Positions 1 through 6,581 of a stretch of 64,000 nucleotides of DNA are shown in pieces. The notes beneath the pieces are model-generated. The model did no database searches. It saw nothing but the letters and a program-made list of their open reading frames with translations, and was not told where the DNA came from. A program made the translations under genes and the position numbers. Location of the stretch: assembly GCA_964030785.1 (NCBI GenBank), contig OZ034978.1, positions 11,901,953 through 11,965,952 of the forward strand. Reading direction: 5' to 3'. Origin of the DNA: Siderastrea siderea. Lineage: Eukaryota > Cnidaria > Anthozoa > Scleractinia > Rhizangiidae. Position 1 is the first letter of the stretch. The number at the start of each line of letters is the position of its first letter.

Positions 1-314
1 GTTTCACCAACTTGAATGTAGCATTTCGGGCGGTGGTGGGTGAACCCACACGATCGTTGCACGTGTACTCCGACGTGGCAGGCAGCACGGTGGTGGGCAA
101 TCGCGTGACTGATTTGTTGCGTGAAATCCAGTACAAGCGAGAAGCACGCGGCAACCTGTACTTTGAACCGTTGCACATTCAATACATGTCTCTTCGTAAC
201 GAGGTGGTGGAAATGATTCACGTTCAAGTGGCTGAAACGATTGGTAGAGGAGGAGACTTGGTCAAGTTTGGTGAAGGTCATACCATTGTCACGTTACACT
301 TCAAAAAGACATAA
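1..314 (+). CDS. penton-like minor capsid protein, C-terminal part (partial)
   Basis: The frame is open to the left edge of the window, so only about the last 104 residues are present and no start can be assigned. The fragment has the beta-rich look of the C-terminus of the putative penton (vertex) protein that sits just upstream of small core peptides and the hexon-like capsid gene in adintoviruses and cnidarian Polintons. Visible points are LHVYSDV, a following VVGNRVTDLLR and a final IVTLHFKKT. It is followed 36 bp later by an Arg-rich core peptide, which fits a virion gene cluster. The assignment rests on position and family resemblance rather than a catalytic motif. Confidence 0.6.
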   Translation, partial: FTNLNVAFRAVVGEPTRSLHVYSDVAGSTVVGNRVTDLLREIQYKREARGNLYFEPLHIQYMSLRNEVVEMIHVQVAETIGRGGDLVKFGEGHTIVTLHFKKT

Positions 315-349
315 AAAGGGGGTGGCCAAGGGAGTGTCCCAATGACAAG

Positions 350-538
350 ATGCCCAAGACAAGAGTACGTCGAACGAGACGAAGAAGAAGGCAACGAGGG
401 GGTTTATTCCCACTGGCGGCCCTCATTCCAGCCTTGATCGCTGGAGGGAAAGCCGTGGCGTTGGGTGCCGCAAGTGGTGCCGCGAGTTACGGGGCTAAAA
501 AAGGGTTGGAAGCCGCTTTTCGGAAAAGAAGACGATGA
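350..538 (+). CDS. small Arg-rich core peptide with QRGG motif (pX/mu-like)
   Basis: This 62-aa protein starts at the ATG at 350. It has an Arg-rich head (about residues 4-15), the motif RQRGG at about 14-18, a hydrophobic Ala/Gly/Leu stretch (about 19-48) and a basic tail. The layout resembles adenovirus DNA-condensing or membrane-active peptides that are cut by the viral protease after a Gly-Gly type site; this is an analogy, not proven homology. A related peptide lies at 5247-5411 and shares the order Arg-run, QRGG, hydrophobic segment, GKAVAL. A TATA-like ATAAAAAGG overlaps the stop of the upstream gene about 38 bp before the start. Confidence 0.6.
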   Translation: MPKTRVRRTRRRRRQRGGLFPLAALIPALIAGGKAVALGAASGAASYGAKKGLEAAFRKRRR

Positions 539-544
539 TGACGC

Positions 545-553
545 TATAAAAAG
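545..553 (+). promoter_or_regulatory. TATA-box candidate for the 595-930 gene
   Basis: TATAAAAAG lies just past the stop of the upstream gene and 42 bp before the next ATG. It is one of a series of TATA-like sites placed at the ends of upstream viral genes. Confidence 0.45.
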
Positions 554-594
554 AGACGAGTCCTGTGACACAAACCAAACGTGAAGACGACACA

Positions 595-930
595 ATGCGT
601 GGGGGAAGTTTGACACGATTTCGGACCGACGAGTGGTATGATCAACAGGGTCAAAGTGGACAAGGGTTGGTGACGGATCTCTTGCGTGGGGGGTTCCAAG
701 GCCTTAAAAGCACGCGAAATCCTTTAAAACTGCCTAGTAATATCAAGAGAGGATTGGAAACGGGTTTGACACGAGGTATCAAACGCAAAGCCGAAGACGT
801 CATTAAAAAAGAAATCACCAAACAAGCCAAGAAAGCGTTGAGTCATAAGAGCGTCAAAGACGCCGTGCGTGTGGCCAGTGCTTTGTTTCCCAAACAAACC
901 AAACGTGCACGTGATATTTTTGGAGTGTGA
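595..930 (+). CDS. basic virion-type protein beginning MRGG
   Basis: The protein has 111 aa from the ATG at 595; the frame is open from 565 but has no earlier ATG. It starts with MRGGS, contains an acidic/aromatic patch (DEWYDQQ, about residues 11-17), an LLRGGFQGL segment, then a long Lys/Arg-rich C-terminal half predicted to be helical. It lies in the virion gene cluster between a core peptide and another Arg-rich peptide, overlapping neither. Its function is not recognised; a DNA-binding core protein or minor capsid protein is the likeliest reading. The GG near the start resembles the QRGG motif of its neighbours. Confidence 0.5.
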   Translation: MRGGSLTRFRTDEWYDQQGQSGQGLVTDLLRGGFQGLKSTRNPLKLPSNIKRGLETGLTRGIKRKAEDVIKKEITKQAKKALSHKSVKDAVRVASALFPKQTKRARDIFGV

Positions 931-932
931 AC

Positions 933-1163
933 ATGGATCCCGTGCCTTCACGACCTCGACGGATTCGTAGTGATCGAGGGTTGTCTCAATGGGGAGGACT
1001 GTATCCATTTTGGAAACTCATGCGACGACAACGTGGTGGATGGTTAAGTCCCGAGGTGATGAGAGTCCCCGGGTTTGATTTGAGACAACGTTTAGCACGA
1101 CGACGACGCTATAAAAACCCCTCACGACGACGACGGGGTACCACTCGACGCCGACGACGTTAA
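933..1163 (+). CDS. Arg-rich small virion peptide with RQRGG motif
   Basis: This is 76 aa from the ATG at 933. It contains SQWGGLYPFW followed by RRQRGGWLSPE and a C-terminal tail that is mostly arginine. The stop codon is 2 bp before the capsid protein ATG, so the two genes are almost fused. A TATA-like TATAAAAAC lies inside this gene at 1110-1118, 48 bp before the capsid gene, suggesting that this gene's 3' part doubles as the capsid promoter. Charge and size point to a DNA-condensing core peptide. There is no recognised family name. Confidence 0.55.
   Translation: MDPVPSRPRRIRSDRGLSQWGGLYPFWKLMRRQRGGWLSPEVMRVPGFDLRQRLARRRRYKNPSRRRRGTTRRRRR
1110..1118 (+). promoter_or_regulatory. TATA-box candidate for the major capsid gene
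   Basis: TATAAAAAC sits inside the coding region of the preceding Arg-rich peptide, 48 bp upstream of the capsid ATG at 1166. Confidence 0.4.
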
Positions 1164-1165
1164 AC

Positions 1166-2566
1166 ATGCCTGACGTGAGTACGCAAACCGCCCCGGCTCA
1201 CGAGCGTTCCGAAGGGACCGTCAACCCTGCATTACGGATTTTCAAGGTGCCACCGACCGACATTAGCATCAATGCCTATCGCATGGTCACCATTCAACCC
1301 ACCACCACGGGTATCAATCCTATGGAATTCATCATTCCAGGGTTGGACGATTTTGTGGATTTGGGACGCAGTTACTTTACCATGGAATTGAGTTTGAAAA
1401 AGGACGATGCCGGGAACTTGGTGGCCAATGAAAAATTGTGGCCCGTCAATAATTTGGCCCATTCCATCATCAAGCAAATTGACTTGCAATTGAATGGCAC
1501 GTTGATAAGTCCTCAATCCGACACTTATCATTACAAAGCTTACCTAGAAACCTTGTTGAATTATGATCGAGAAGATGGCAAGACCGTGTTAGGACCCCAA
1601 GGATGGTACAATCAAGTGGATTTCCCACCCCAATGGACTGCCAACAACACCAACAGTGCGGCACCACATAATGACTACCGGGATCTCCCCGCCAATCACA
1701 AAGGGGCCTTGGCCGCCATGGTAGCTGAAGTGGAAAAGTATGCTGCAGGTCTTACCCACAGTCTGGTGTTTACCCCGCACTTGGAAGTCTTTCATACTGG
1801 CAAACTGTTGGTGCCTGGCATAGAAATCAAGATGAAATTTCATTTCAATGGCCCCAGCCTGTTTTTGAATGGAGTGGGTCTAGCTGGCCGATTGATGGAA
1901 GGGGATGTGAAACTACGGTTTCATCTCTGTCAACTGCGTTTGAATGACGCCATCTACAGGAGTTTGTCTGAAAAAAGACACAATGAAGGAGAAGTGGCGG
2001 CTTACCCGACCGTCCGCAGTGAAATCCGGACCTTCAGCATGCAAAACAACCTGGTCCGCTTTGATATCCCGAACCTGTTTCAAAACAGAATACCTGACCG
2101 ATTGATTGTGAGGTTGTTGGACAGCCGCGCCTTCAATGGAGATGTGACCCGAGATCCTTTCTGTTTCCAGAAATTTGGTCTGACGTCCATTCGACAGATT
2201 GTCAAAGGAGAAGAATACCCTTATGAAACCCTCCAGTTAGTGCACAACAATGGCACCCGAGATAATCTAGGCTACTTCCGTTTTCTGCAAGCCAGTGGTG
2301 CCTGGTGTAAAAAGAAAGGCAATATGGTGGAACTGCTGGATTGGGGCCAAGCTAAAAATTGTACCTTGTACATGTTTGACAATGTGGCCAATGGATGTGC
2401 TGACAGTCAAAACCTCAACCCCAAGCAAACAGGCGATTTACAACTGGTCTTGGAATTTGGAGCCGCACCCGGTGTCAATATAACCGTGCTCGTGTATGGT
2501 GAATTTGAGAACTTGCTGGAGATTGACAGGAACGGAGCCGTGTTGTATAACATTTACCAACACTAA
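1166..2566 (+). CDS. major capsid protein, double jelly-roll (hexon-like)
   Basis: This 466-aa protein matches the size and composition of the hexon-like double-jelly-roll capsid proteins of adintoviruses/Polintons, often annotated in animal genomes as F54H12.2-like transposon protein. Visible points are the N-terminal region with TDISINAYRMV, a central LTHSLVFTPHLEVFHTGKLL, and in the second half IVRLLDSRAFNGD followed by the Pro-Phe-x-Phe-x-x-Phe type strand and EYPYETLQL. It forms the icosahedral shell facets as trimers in this family. It follows the core peptides by 2 bp and precedes the protease by 2 bp, a tight virion block. The reading frame is intact, unlike some smaller genes of this element. 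Confidence 0.85.
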   Translation: MPDVSTQTAPAHERSEGTVNPALRIFKVPPTDISINAYRMVTIQPTTTGINPMEFIIPGLDDFVDLGRSYFTMELSLKKDDAGNLVANEKLWPVNNLAHSIIKQIDLQLNGTLISPQSDTYHYKAYLETLLNYDREDGKTVLGPQGWYNQVDFPPQWTANNTNSAAPHNDYRDLPANHKGALAAMVAEVEKYAAGLTHSLVFTPHLEVFHTGKLLVPGIEIKMKFHFNGPSLFLNGVGLAGRLMEGDVKLRFHLCQLRLNDAIYRSLSEKRHNEGEVAAYPTVRSEIRTFSMQNNLVRFDIPNLFQNRIPDRLIVRLLDSRAFNGDVTRDPFCFQKFGLTSIRQIVKGEEYPYETLQLVHNNGTRDNLGYFRFLQASGAWCKKKGNMVELLDWGQAKNCTLYMFDNVANGCADSQNLNPKQTGDLQLVLEFGAAPGVNITVLVYGEFENLLEIDRNGAVLYNIYQH

Positions 2567-2568
2567 AG

Positions 2569-3108
2569 ATGGAACATGTGGCCTTGAATAATGTGCAATT
2601 GGATTATTTAGCCCGAGACGACCCGCAATTGAAACCGGTCTTTTACGGGACAGTGGCCTGTGATCGTTTACCCAAGACTCCTGTCAAGACTTCCCCTCAA
2701 GGGTACATTGTGAATACCGACCCACACGATCAACCGGGACAACATTGGTTAGCGGTGTGGACGGATGGAAAGGTGTGTGAAGTCCTGGACAGTTATGCTT
2801 TGCCCATAGACACGTACGTGCAAGCTACCCCGTTACGAGATTGGATTGTCAACCATTGGAAGTATGTGGTGACCAATGGCAAGTCCCTCCAAGCCATTTC
2901 AAGCAAGAGTTGTGGCGATTACGCCTTGTTGTACTTGAAAGCCAAAGCCCGTGGACGAACCTTGCAAGATTTTTTAAATGAGTTTTCGGATTATGATTAT
3001 GTCAGGAATGACCATCAAGCGGGTCAACGCCTTCAACAATTGATTGTAGGTCAAGAAGCCAGATGGTATCAACTTTGTTGTCATCCGTATCATCAATGTA
3101 ATGCTTAA
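2569..3108 (+). CDS. adenain-like cysteine protease (C5-type)
   Basis: This 179-aa cysteine protease resembles the adenovirus maturation protease. The catalytic set is visible in the expected order: His59 in GQHW, acidic Asp74 in LDSYALP (Glu71 nearby), oxyanion Gln108 and nucleophile Cys115 in SKSCGDYALLYL, with seven residues between Gln and Cys as in adenain. It would cleave virion precursor proteins in the particle; the repeated QRGG sites in the small proteins of this element are candidate substrates. It starts 2 bp after the capsid gene. An AATAAA overlaps its stop codon (3108-3113). All catalytic residues are present. Confidence 0.88.
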   Translation: MEHVALNNVQLDYLARDDPQLKPVFYGTVACDRLPKTPVKTSPQGYIVNTDPHDQPGQHWLAVWTDGKVCEVLDSYALPIDTYVQATPLRDWIVNHWKYVVTNGKSLQAISSKSCGDYALLYLKAKARGRTLQDFLNEFSDYDYVRNDHQAGQRLQQLIVGQEARWYQLCCHPYHQCNA

Positions 3109-3113
3109 ATAAA
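3108..3113 (+). terminator. polyadenylation signal overlapping the protease stop
   Basis: AATAAA begins on the last base of the TAA stop. It could end the capsid/protease transcript just before the tRNA-like gene. Confidence 0.45.
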
Positions 3114-3138
3114 AAAGTTCGTTGGAAAAAACGGTGTC

Positions 3139-3224
3139 GGAGTCGTAGCTCAGTTGGTAGAGCCTTTGGACTTGATCCAGAATAGCGATTGGGTCGTGCG
3201 TGGGTTCGAGTCCCACCGGCTCCA
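3139..3224 (+). tRNA. class II tRNA-like gene inside the virus, probably Ser(UGA)-like
   Basis: This 86-nt stretch folds as a tRNA: a 7-bp acceptor stem (3139-3145 with 3217-3223, one G-U), a D arm GCTC/GAGC, an anticodon arm TTGGA/TCCAG, a long variable arm with a small GCGA/TCGT stem (3185-3197), a perfect 5-bp T stem (3200-3204 with 3212-3216) and an A discriminator. The A box TAGCTCAGTTGG (3146-3157) and B box GGTTCGAGTCC (3203-3213) match Pol III consensus, and 11 T residues follow at 3238-3248. The long variable arm and the CTTGA loop point to Ser(UGA). With a 5-bp anticodon stem the loop is only five bases, so it may not decode. It lies between protease and ATPase genes. Confidence 0.75.
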
Positions 3225-3237
3225 ATAAAAAGGTGCC

Positions 3238-3248
3238 TTTTTTTTTTT
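3238..3248 (+). terminator. Pol III terminator (T11) of the tRNA-like gene
   Basis: Eleven consecutive T residues lie 13 bases past the discriminator base. An AATAAA at 3224-3229 lies between them. Confidence 0.6.
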
Positions 3249-3265
3249 AACTGGGTAGTATCATC

Positions 3266-3919
3266 ATGCAAACGGGGAAACCGTTTCGTTTTCATACCCC
3301 CTCCAGTATTTTGGTGGTGGGTCCTTCGGGATGTGGTAAAACCGTCTTTACGGAAAAACTCTTGGTAGACAACCCAGAGTTGTTTGAAACCCCACCGACC
3401 GAACGACATTATTGTTATGGGGCCTGGCAAGATCGATTTAGAGGCATGCAAGATGAAGGGGTGGTGTTTCACGAAGGCATTCCCGATCATAACGCGTTGG
3501 TCCAATGGTTTCCTGAAGGACATGGGGTCCTGGTCTTGGATGATTTAATGGATGAAGGATCGGGTGACAAACGTGTGCTGGATCTGTTTACCAAACATTC
3601 CCACCATCAAGGGGTGACCGTGTTGTACTTGTGCCAAGACATGTTTCCCGTGGGTCGATATGCTAAAAGTATTTCCCGCAATGCCCATTACATTGTGGCG
3701 TTCAAGAACCCCCGAGATCAATTAGGGGTACGCAATGTCATGCTTCAATCGTTTCCTACCACTTGGAAAGACACGTTGGAGACGTTTCATCAAGCCACGA
3801 CACGACCGTATGGGTATTTGGTCTTGGATTTACACCCCGCCTCCTCCGATCAACAACGTGTGTTGAGTCACCTGTTAAAAGACGAAGGATGGACTCGCAC
3901 CTATCAAAAGCGACTATAA
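3266..3919 (+). CDS. genome-packaging ATPase (FtsK/HerA, A32-like)
   Basis: This is a 217-aa P-loop ATPase. The Walker A motif GPSGCGKT is at residues 19-26 and the Walker B strand VLVLDD at 88-93, followed by an acidic loop and a QD-containing sensor region near residue 128. Length and motifs fit the FtsK/HerA-type packaging ATPases of adintoviruses, Polintons and other double-jelly-roll viruses, which pump the genome into the procapsid. The ATG at 3266 is the first after the T11 tract. The stop overlaps a TATA-like site (3915-3922) placed before the next gene. The frame is intact. Confidence 0.85.
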   Translation: MQTGKPFRFHTPSSILVVGPSGCGKTVFTEKLLVDNPELFETPPTERHYCYGAWQDRFRGMQDEGVVFHEGIPDHNALVQWFPEGHGVLVLDDLMDEGSGDKRVLDLFTKHSHHQGVTVLYLCQDMFPVGRYAKSISRNAHYIVAFKNPRDQLGVRNVMLQSFPTTWKDTLETFHQATTRPYGYLVLDLHPASSDQQRVLSHLLKDEGWTRTYQKRL

Positions 3920-3922
3920 AGG
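3915..3922 (+). promoter_or_regulatory. TATA-box candidate for the 3954 gene
   Basis: TATAAAGG overlaps the end of the ATPase gene, 32 bp before the ATG at 3954. Confidence 0.4.
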
Positions 3923-3953
3923 CACCATTTGAACAGGAAAAAAGAGAGCGACC

Positions 3954-4243
3954 ATGGCCGATGATGACCGTCAACCTCCGCAATCGTACGATACCGTGGC
4001 CCCTGCGGGGGTTGGGGCGTCCAGCAGCAATCAAATGTCCATAAGCGCCTTCCAAGATTGGTATTTGTTGGGAGACCAAGGTCTTCTCGACGTCCTGCCT
4101 CCAATCTAGCCACCCCTCGAGGATCTTGCACGTCTGGGAGTCCACCCCCTCGTACCTTGCGTCAAGCAGATTTACAACGACGTTTACGGATGCTGTTACA
4201 AGATCAAGAACAATTAGCCCAAGGACGTGAAATGTCACCATGA
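3954..4243 (+). pseudogene. small virion-cluster ORF, apparently frame-broken
   Basis: An ATG at 3954 opens a 51-codon frame (acidic, Pro/Ser-rich start MADDD, then SAFQDWYLLGDQGLLDVLP) that stops at 4107-4109. The sequence then remains coding-like in another frame to 4243, with Ser/Pro-rich then helical Arg/Gln-rich character ending in QDQEQLAQGREM. The join is best explained by a one-base indel near 4080-4105, but two overlapping genes cannot be excluded. The function is not recognised. It lies between the packaging ATPase and a membrane protein gene in the virion block. Confidence 0.4.
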
Positions 4244-4263
4244 CCAATAGCATTGTGACCAGT

Positions 4264-4270
4264 TATAAAC
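4264..4270 (+). promoter_or_regulatory. TATA-like site before the membrane protein gene
   Basis: TATAAAC lies 52 bp before the ATG at 4323, inside a 26-codon ORF (4240-4320) that may be the displaced N-terminus of the next gene. Confidence 0.25.
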
Positions 4271-4322
4271 AGGGAGGAGCACCCAGCGTACAAACGTCTT
4301 CGTCCCGTGTTTGGCCGTGAGG

Positions 4323-4865
4323 ATGAAAACCGTCGTGTCGTTATTGAATGGATCGAAACAGCATGGTCTTCCCTTCCCCCCGGAATTATTACAACGGATG
4401 GATTCCTTGTATGCTTTTTATCATCAACAATGGTGGTGTTATCGAAAAATGTTGAATCATTACAAGTGTATCAATGCCTTGTTCAATGGCATGGCGTTAC
4501 TCCTGATGGCTGCAGGCATGATTGCTGGGCCCCTTTTGGAAAACAGTACGTTGGTAGCCTGTTTGGCGGCCGTGGGGACCGTGGTCAAAGGATGGAATGA
4601 TTTTAAACAATACCGATTTAAAGTGACCATGAGTCGATTTGCGTTTACCACGTATGCCAAAGCCTTGACCGAATTGAAAACCCATGTGCGGGGTGTTCCC
4701 TTGGAGGATCTGGAACGATTTTTAATCAAGATGCAAACCTTGGATGATACCATTGTGGATTTCACCCCTCCATTACCCAAACGATGTGTACAAGATTACC
4801 ATGGTCATTTGTGTACCAACCCTTGGAAGCCCTATGCTATGTGGACGGATGTCCTCGTCCCTTGA
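4323..4865 (+). CDS. viral membrane protein with two hydrophobic helices
   Basis: The protein has 180 aa from the ATG at 4323; the frame is open from 4311. An aromatic segment (AFYHQQWWCYRK) is followed by two hydrophobic stretches around residues 45-85 (NGMALLLMAAGMIAG and LVACLAAVGTVV), then a helical part with AYAKALTEL-type pattern and a Cys-containing tail. It resembles a conserved membrane protein of cnidarian Polintons; its role is unknown. A 26-codon ORF at 4240-4320 beginning MTNSIVTSY may be the original N-terminus in another frame. An AATAAA follows at 4886-4891. I place it in the virion or assembly block because of its neighbours. Confidence 0.6.
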   Translation: MKTVVSLLNGSKQHGLPFPPELLQRMDSLYAFYHQQWWCYRKMLNHYKCINALFNGMALLLMAAGMIAGPLLENSTLVACLAAVGTVVKGWNDFKQYRFKVTMSRFAFTTYAKALTELKTHVRGVPLEDLERFLIKMQTLDDTIVDFTPPLPKRCVQDYHGHLCTNPWKPYAMWTDVLVP

Positions 4866-4885
4866 AACCCAAACACTATTGGATC

Positions 4886-4891
4886 AATAAA
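4886..4891 (+). terminator. polyadenylation signal
   Basis: AATAAA is 21 bp after the membrane protein stop and ahead of the next Arg-rich gene. Confidence 0.4.
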
Positions 4892-4926
4892 AAGCCCCTC
4901 CCTCCCAGTCCGACACTCTTACAACC

Positions 4927-5259
4927 ATGGCCGTCCAACGAAGACGACGCAGAAAAAGGAAACAAAGAGGAGGGGCTTTAATGCGTCGCAAACCCCGTTT
5001 GGTGGATAAAATAGCGCATGGCATGAGTATGTTTCTATCAGGCCCAGCGCCCGGGTTTGGACTCGCTTTAGGCAAATTAGGCGGTCAAGCCTTGAAAGGC
5101 ATTACCGATAATGTACAACATTACCGACGACAACGAGGTGGGGGTTGGTGGCAAGATTTGAAACGCAATACCCGTCAAGGCTATAAAGAGTCGCGAGACG
5201 TGATCAAACAAAACAAAGCCCTTCAACGTCTATTGACGAATCGTCCATGGTATCCTTGA
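4927..5259 (+). CDS. core protein with two QRGG motifs
   Basis: This is 110 aa from the ATG at 4927. An Arg/Lys head leads to KQRGGAL (about residues 12-18); a middle part rich in Gly/Leu follows; then a second RRQRGGGWW (about residues 68-76) and a basic tail. Two QRGG sites in one protein suggest that it is cut into at least two products by the viral protease; this is inference from the motif. The end overlaps the start of the next gene (ATG at 5247) by 13 bp. A TATA-like TATAAAGAG (5182-5190) inside it precedes that gene. High Arg/Lys content suggests genome condensation. Confidence 0.6.
   Translation: MAVQRRRRRKRKQRGGALMRRKPRLVDKIAHGMSMFLSGPAPGFGLALGKLGGQALKGITDNVQHYRRQRGGGWWQDLKRNTRQGYKESRDVIKQNKALQRLLTNRPWYP
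5182..5190 (+). promoter_or_regulatory. TATA-box candidate for the 5247 gene
   Basis: TATAAAGAG sits inside the preceding core-protein gene, 57 bp before the ATG at 5247. Confidence 0.35.
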
Positions 5260-5411
5260 GGAGAAGAAGACGACGACGTCGTCAACGAGGCGGTTTTTTA
5301 AATCTATTGGTCCCCGCCATGGCAGGATTAGGGAAAGCCGTGGCCTTGGAAACGGATAAACGTATAAAACGCACGATTCAAAAAGCCAACCAACGGTATC
5401 GTCACCGATAA
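5247..5411 (+). CDS. 54-aa Arg-rich core peptide with QRGG (paralogue of 350-538)
   Basis: This short gene starts at the ATG at 5247, overlapping the end of the upstream gene by 13 bp, and stops at 5409-5411. It has eight consecutive arginines, then QRGG, a hydrophobic segment (FLNLLVPAMAGLGKAVAL) and a basic tail. The order and the shared GKAVAL word make it a likely paralogue of the peptide at 350-538. The expected role is a pX/mu-like or membrane-active core peptide released by the viral protease. The next gene starts 4 bp after the stop, and a TATA-like TATAAAAC (5363-5370) lies inside this gene. Confidence 0.6.
   Translation: MVSLRRRRRRRRQRGGFLNLLVPAMAGLGKAVALETDKRIKRTIQKANQRYRHR
5363..5370 (+). 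promoter_or_regulatory. TATA-box candidate for the 5415 gene
   Basis: TATAAAAC lies inside the upstream core peptide gene, 45 bp before the ATG at 5415. Confidence 0.35.
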
Positions 5412-5414
5412 AGG

Positions 5415-5741
5415 ATGCAACGTCTTCGACGTCAATTACCGTTTTTACGGTCCATGTTACAAGAAGCCAATGGTTTGAAACGTCAAGAGTTGTTACAACA
5501 TGCCAATGCCGATCAAATCAATGCTGTGAGTGAATTGGTCTTGAACTTCTTAAAAAACAAGATTCCCGTCACCCCACCCATCCTAGCTAAACTTCAACCC
5601 TATAAAAAGGTGCTACGTGATTTGGGACGTCGTCAACATTCCGTCAAAAAACGTCGTCAGTGGTTGGTCCAACAAAAAGGACGCGGATTGTTTCAAGGAC
5701 TTCACGAGGTGTTATGTCAATGTGCTCGACCGACCCGTTAA
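5415..5741 (+). CDS. conserved helical viral protein, function unknown
   Basis: This 108-aa basic protein is almost wholly helical in pattern. The N-terminal part has LLQHANADQINAVSELVLNFLK, the middle PVTPPILAKLQPYKKVLRDL and the C-terminus KKRRQWLVQQKGRGLFQGL. I recognise this as a small conserved protein type of cnidarian Polinton/adintovirus elements without an assigned role. KGRGLF may be a degenerate version of the QRGG motif. It overlaps the next gene (ATG 5714) by 28 bp. TATAAAAAGG at 5601-5610 lies within it. Confidence 0.6.
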   Translation: MQRLRRQLPFLRSMLQEANGLKRQELLQHANADQINAVSELVLNFLKNKIPVTPPILAKLQPYKKVLRDLGRRQHSVKKRRQWLVQQKGRGLFQGLHEVLCQCARPTR

Positions 5742-5956
5742 CCCTGGCCACGTGGATCACTCTATTACAAGAGGCCAATCGGGCCACCGACAAGTGGAAA
5801 GACGAGTGTTCTTATTGGAAGCATAAATATCACCTGTTGTATCGAGAGTACCAACACATCTTAAAGGCCCGTCTTTGTGAGAGCTGTCGTGTTGTGGAAG
5901 ACGGGGAACTTTGTCCAGACTGTAGTCAACCACCACCATGGACGAGGTCTACATGA
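5714..5956 (+). CDS. small protein with coiled coil and C-terminal zinc ribbon
   Basis: This is 80 aa from the ATG at 5714, chosen because it lies inside the end of the preceding gene as for other overlapping genes here. A predicted helix rich in Glu/Lys/Tyr (about residues 13-48) is followed by CESC and, nine residues on, CPDC, a CxxC-x9-CxxC zinc ribbon. The end overlaps the start of the next gene (ATG 5938) by 19 bp. No family is recognised. A role as adaptor or regulatory protein is possible but not shown. Confidence 0.5.
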   Translation: MSMCSTDPLTLATWITLLQEANRATDKWKDECSYWKHKYHLLYREYQHILKARLCESCRVVEDGELCPDCSQPPPWTRST

Positions 5957-6576
5957 TTCCCCAAAAGGACTTGGAACAACTCATTCAATATTACAAAGGA
6001 GAACTCACCGAAAATGCTTTGTTGAACAAAGCCGCGACGCTCGCTGCCAAAAAACATGTGTTGTTAGCCGACCCTCAACTCCCACCCGCCCTCGTCAATG
6101 CCCAAACTAAACCGTTGAGTCAAGAATTAATCAAGTTAACCAAACGCATTCGTCAATTTCCTGGAGGCGTGGGTGTAGGGGCGCCGGGTTGCCCACCAGG
6201 CGAAGAAGGTGAGGAAGAAGCCGGGGATTTGGTGACGGGACCCGTGGAACAATGGTTGAAGCGCATGATAAAAGGCAGCCCGTCGACCCCCAAACCACCC
6301 ATTACCCCTGCAACCAAGAAAGGCAAAGGAGCAGCCACCACCAGTAAAATTCCCATTGTTAAGAAAGGGAGCCTATCCACCAGTCGAGGGGATACCCGGT
6401 CGCGTTTAGAAGCCATTCGAGAACAGGGCAAGACCTTGGAAAAAAAGTTAGCCAAGAGTCGCAAAGGCAAAGCACCCGCCCGAGAAGTGGAACGATTGAA
6501 ACCCTTACCTGGTTGGGAAGATTGGGCCCAAGGTAAAAAGTTACGACGTCGATTGGATTACGACGACAGTGACTAA
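5938..6576 (+). CDS. virion-associated protein, acidic/Pro-Ser linker type
   Basis: This is a 212-aa protein. The N-terminus (residues 1-60) is helical with LTENALLNKAA and AAKKHVLL; a Gly-rich hinge and an acidic run (GEEGEEEAGD) follow near residue 90; then come a Pro/Ser/Thr/Lys linker, a Lys-rich helix and a compact ending LPGWEDWAQGKKLRRRLDY. It lies just before the phospholipase gene with a 5-bp gap. I do not know a function; position and charge pattern suggest a minor virion or scaffolding component. The frame is intact. Confidence 0.5.
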   Translation: MDEVYMIPQKDLEQLIQYYKGELTENALLNKAATLAAKKHVLLADPQLPPALVNAQTKPLSQELIKLTKRIRQFPGGVGVGAPGCPPGEEGEEEAGDLVTGPVEQWLKRMIKGSPSTPKPPITPATKKGKGAATTSKIPIVKKGSLSTSRGDTRSRLEAIREQGKTLEKKLAKSRKGKAPAREVERLKPLPGWEDWAQGKKLRRRLDYDDSD

Positions 6577-6581
6577 AAAAG

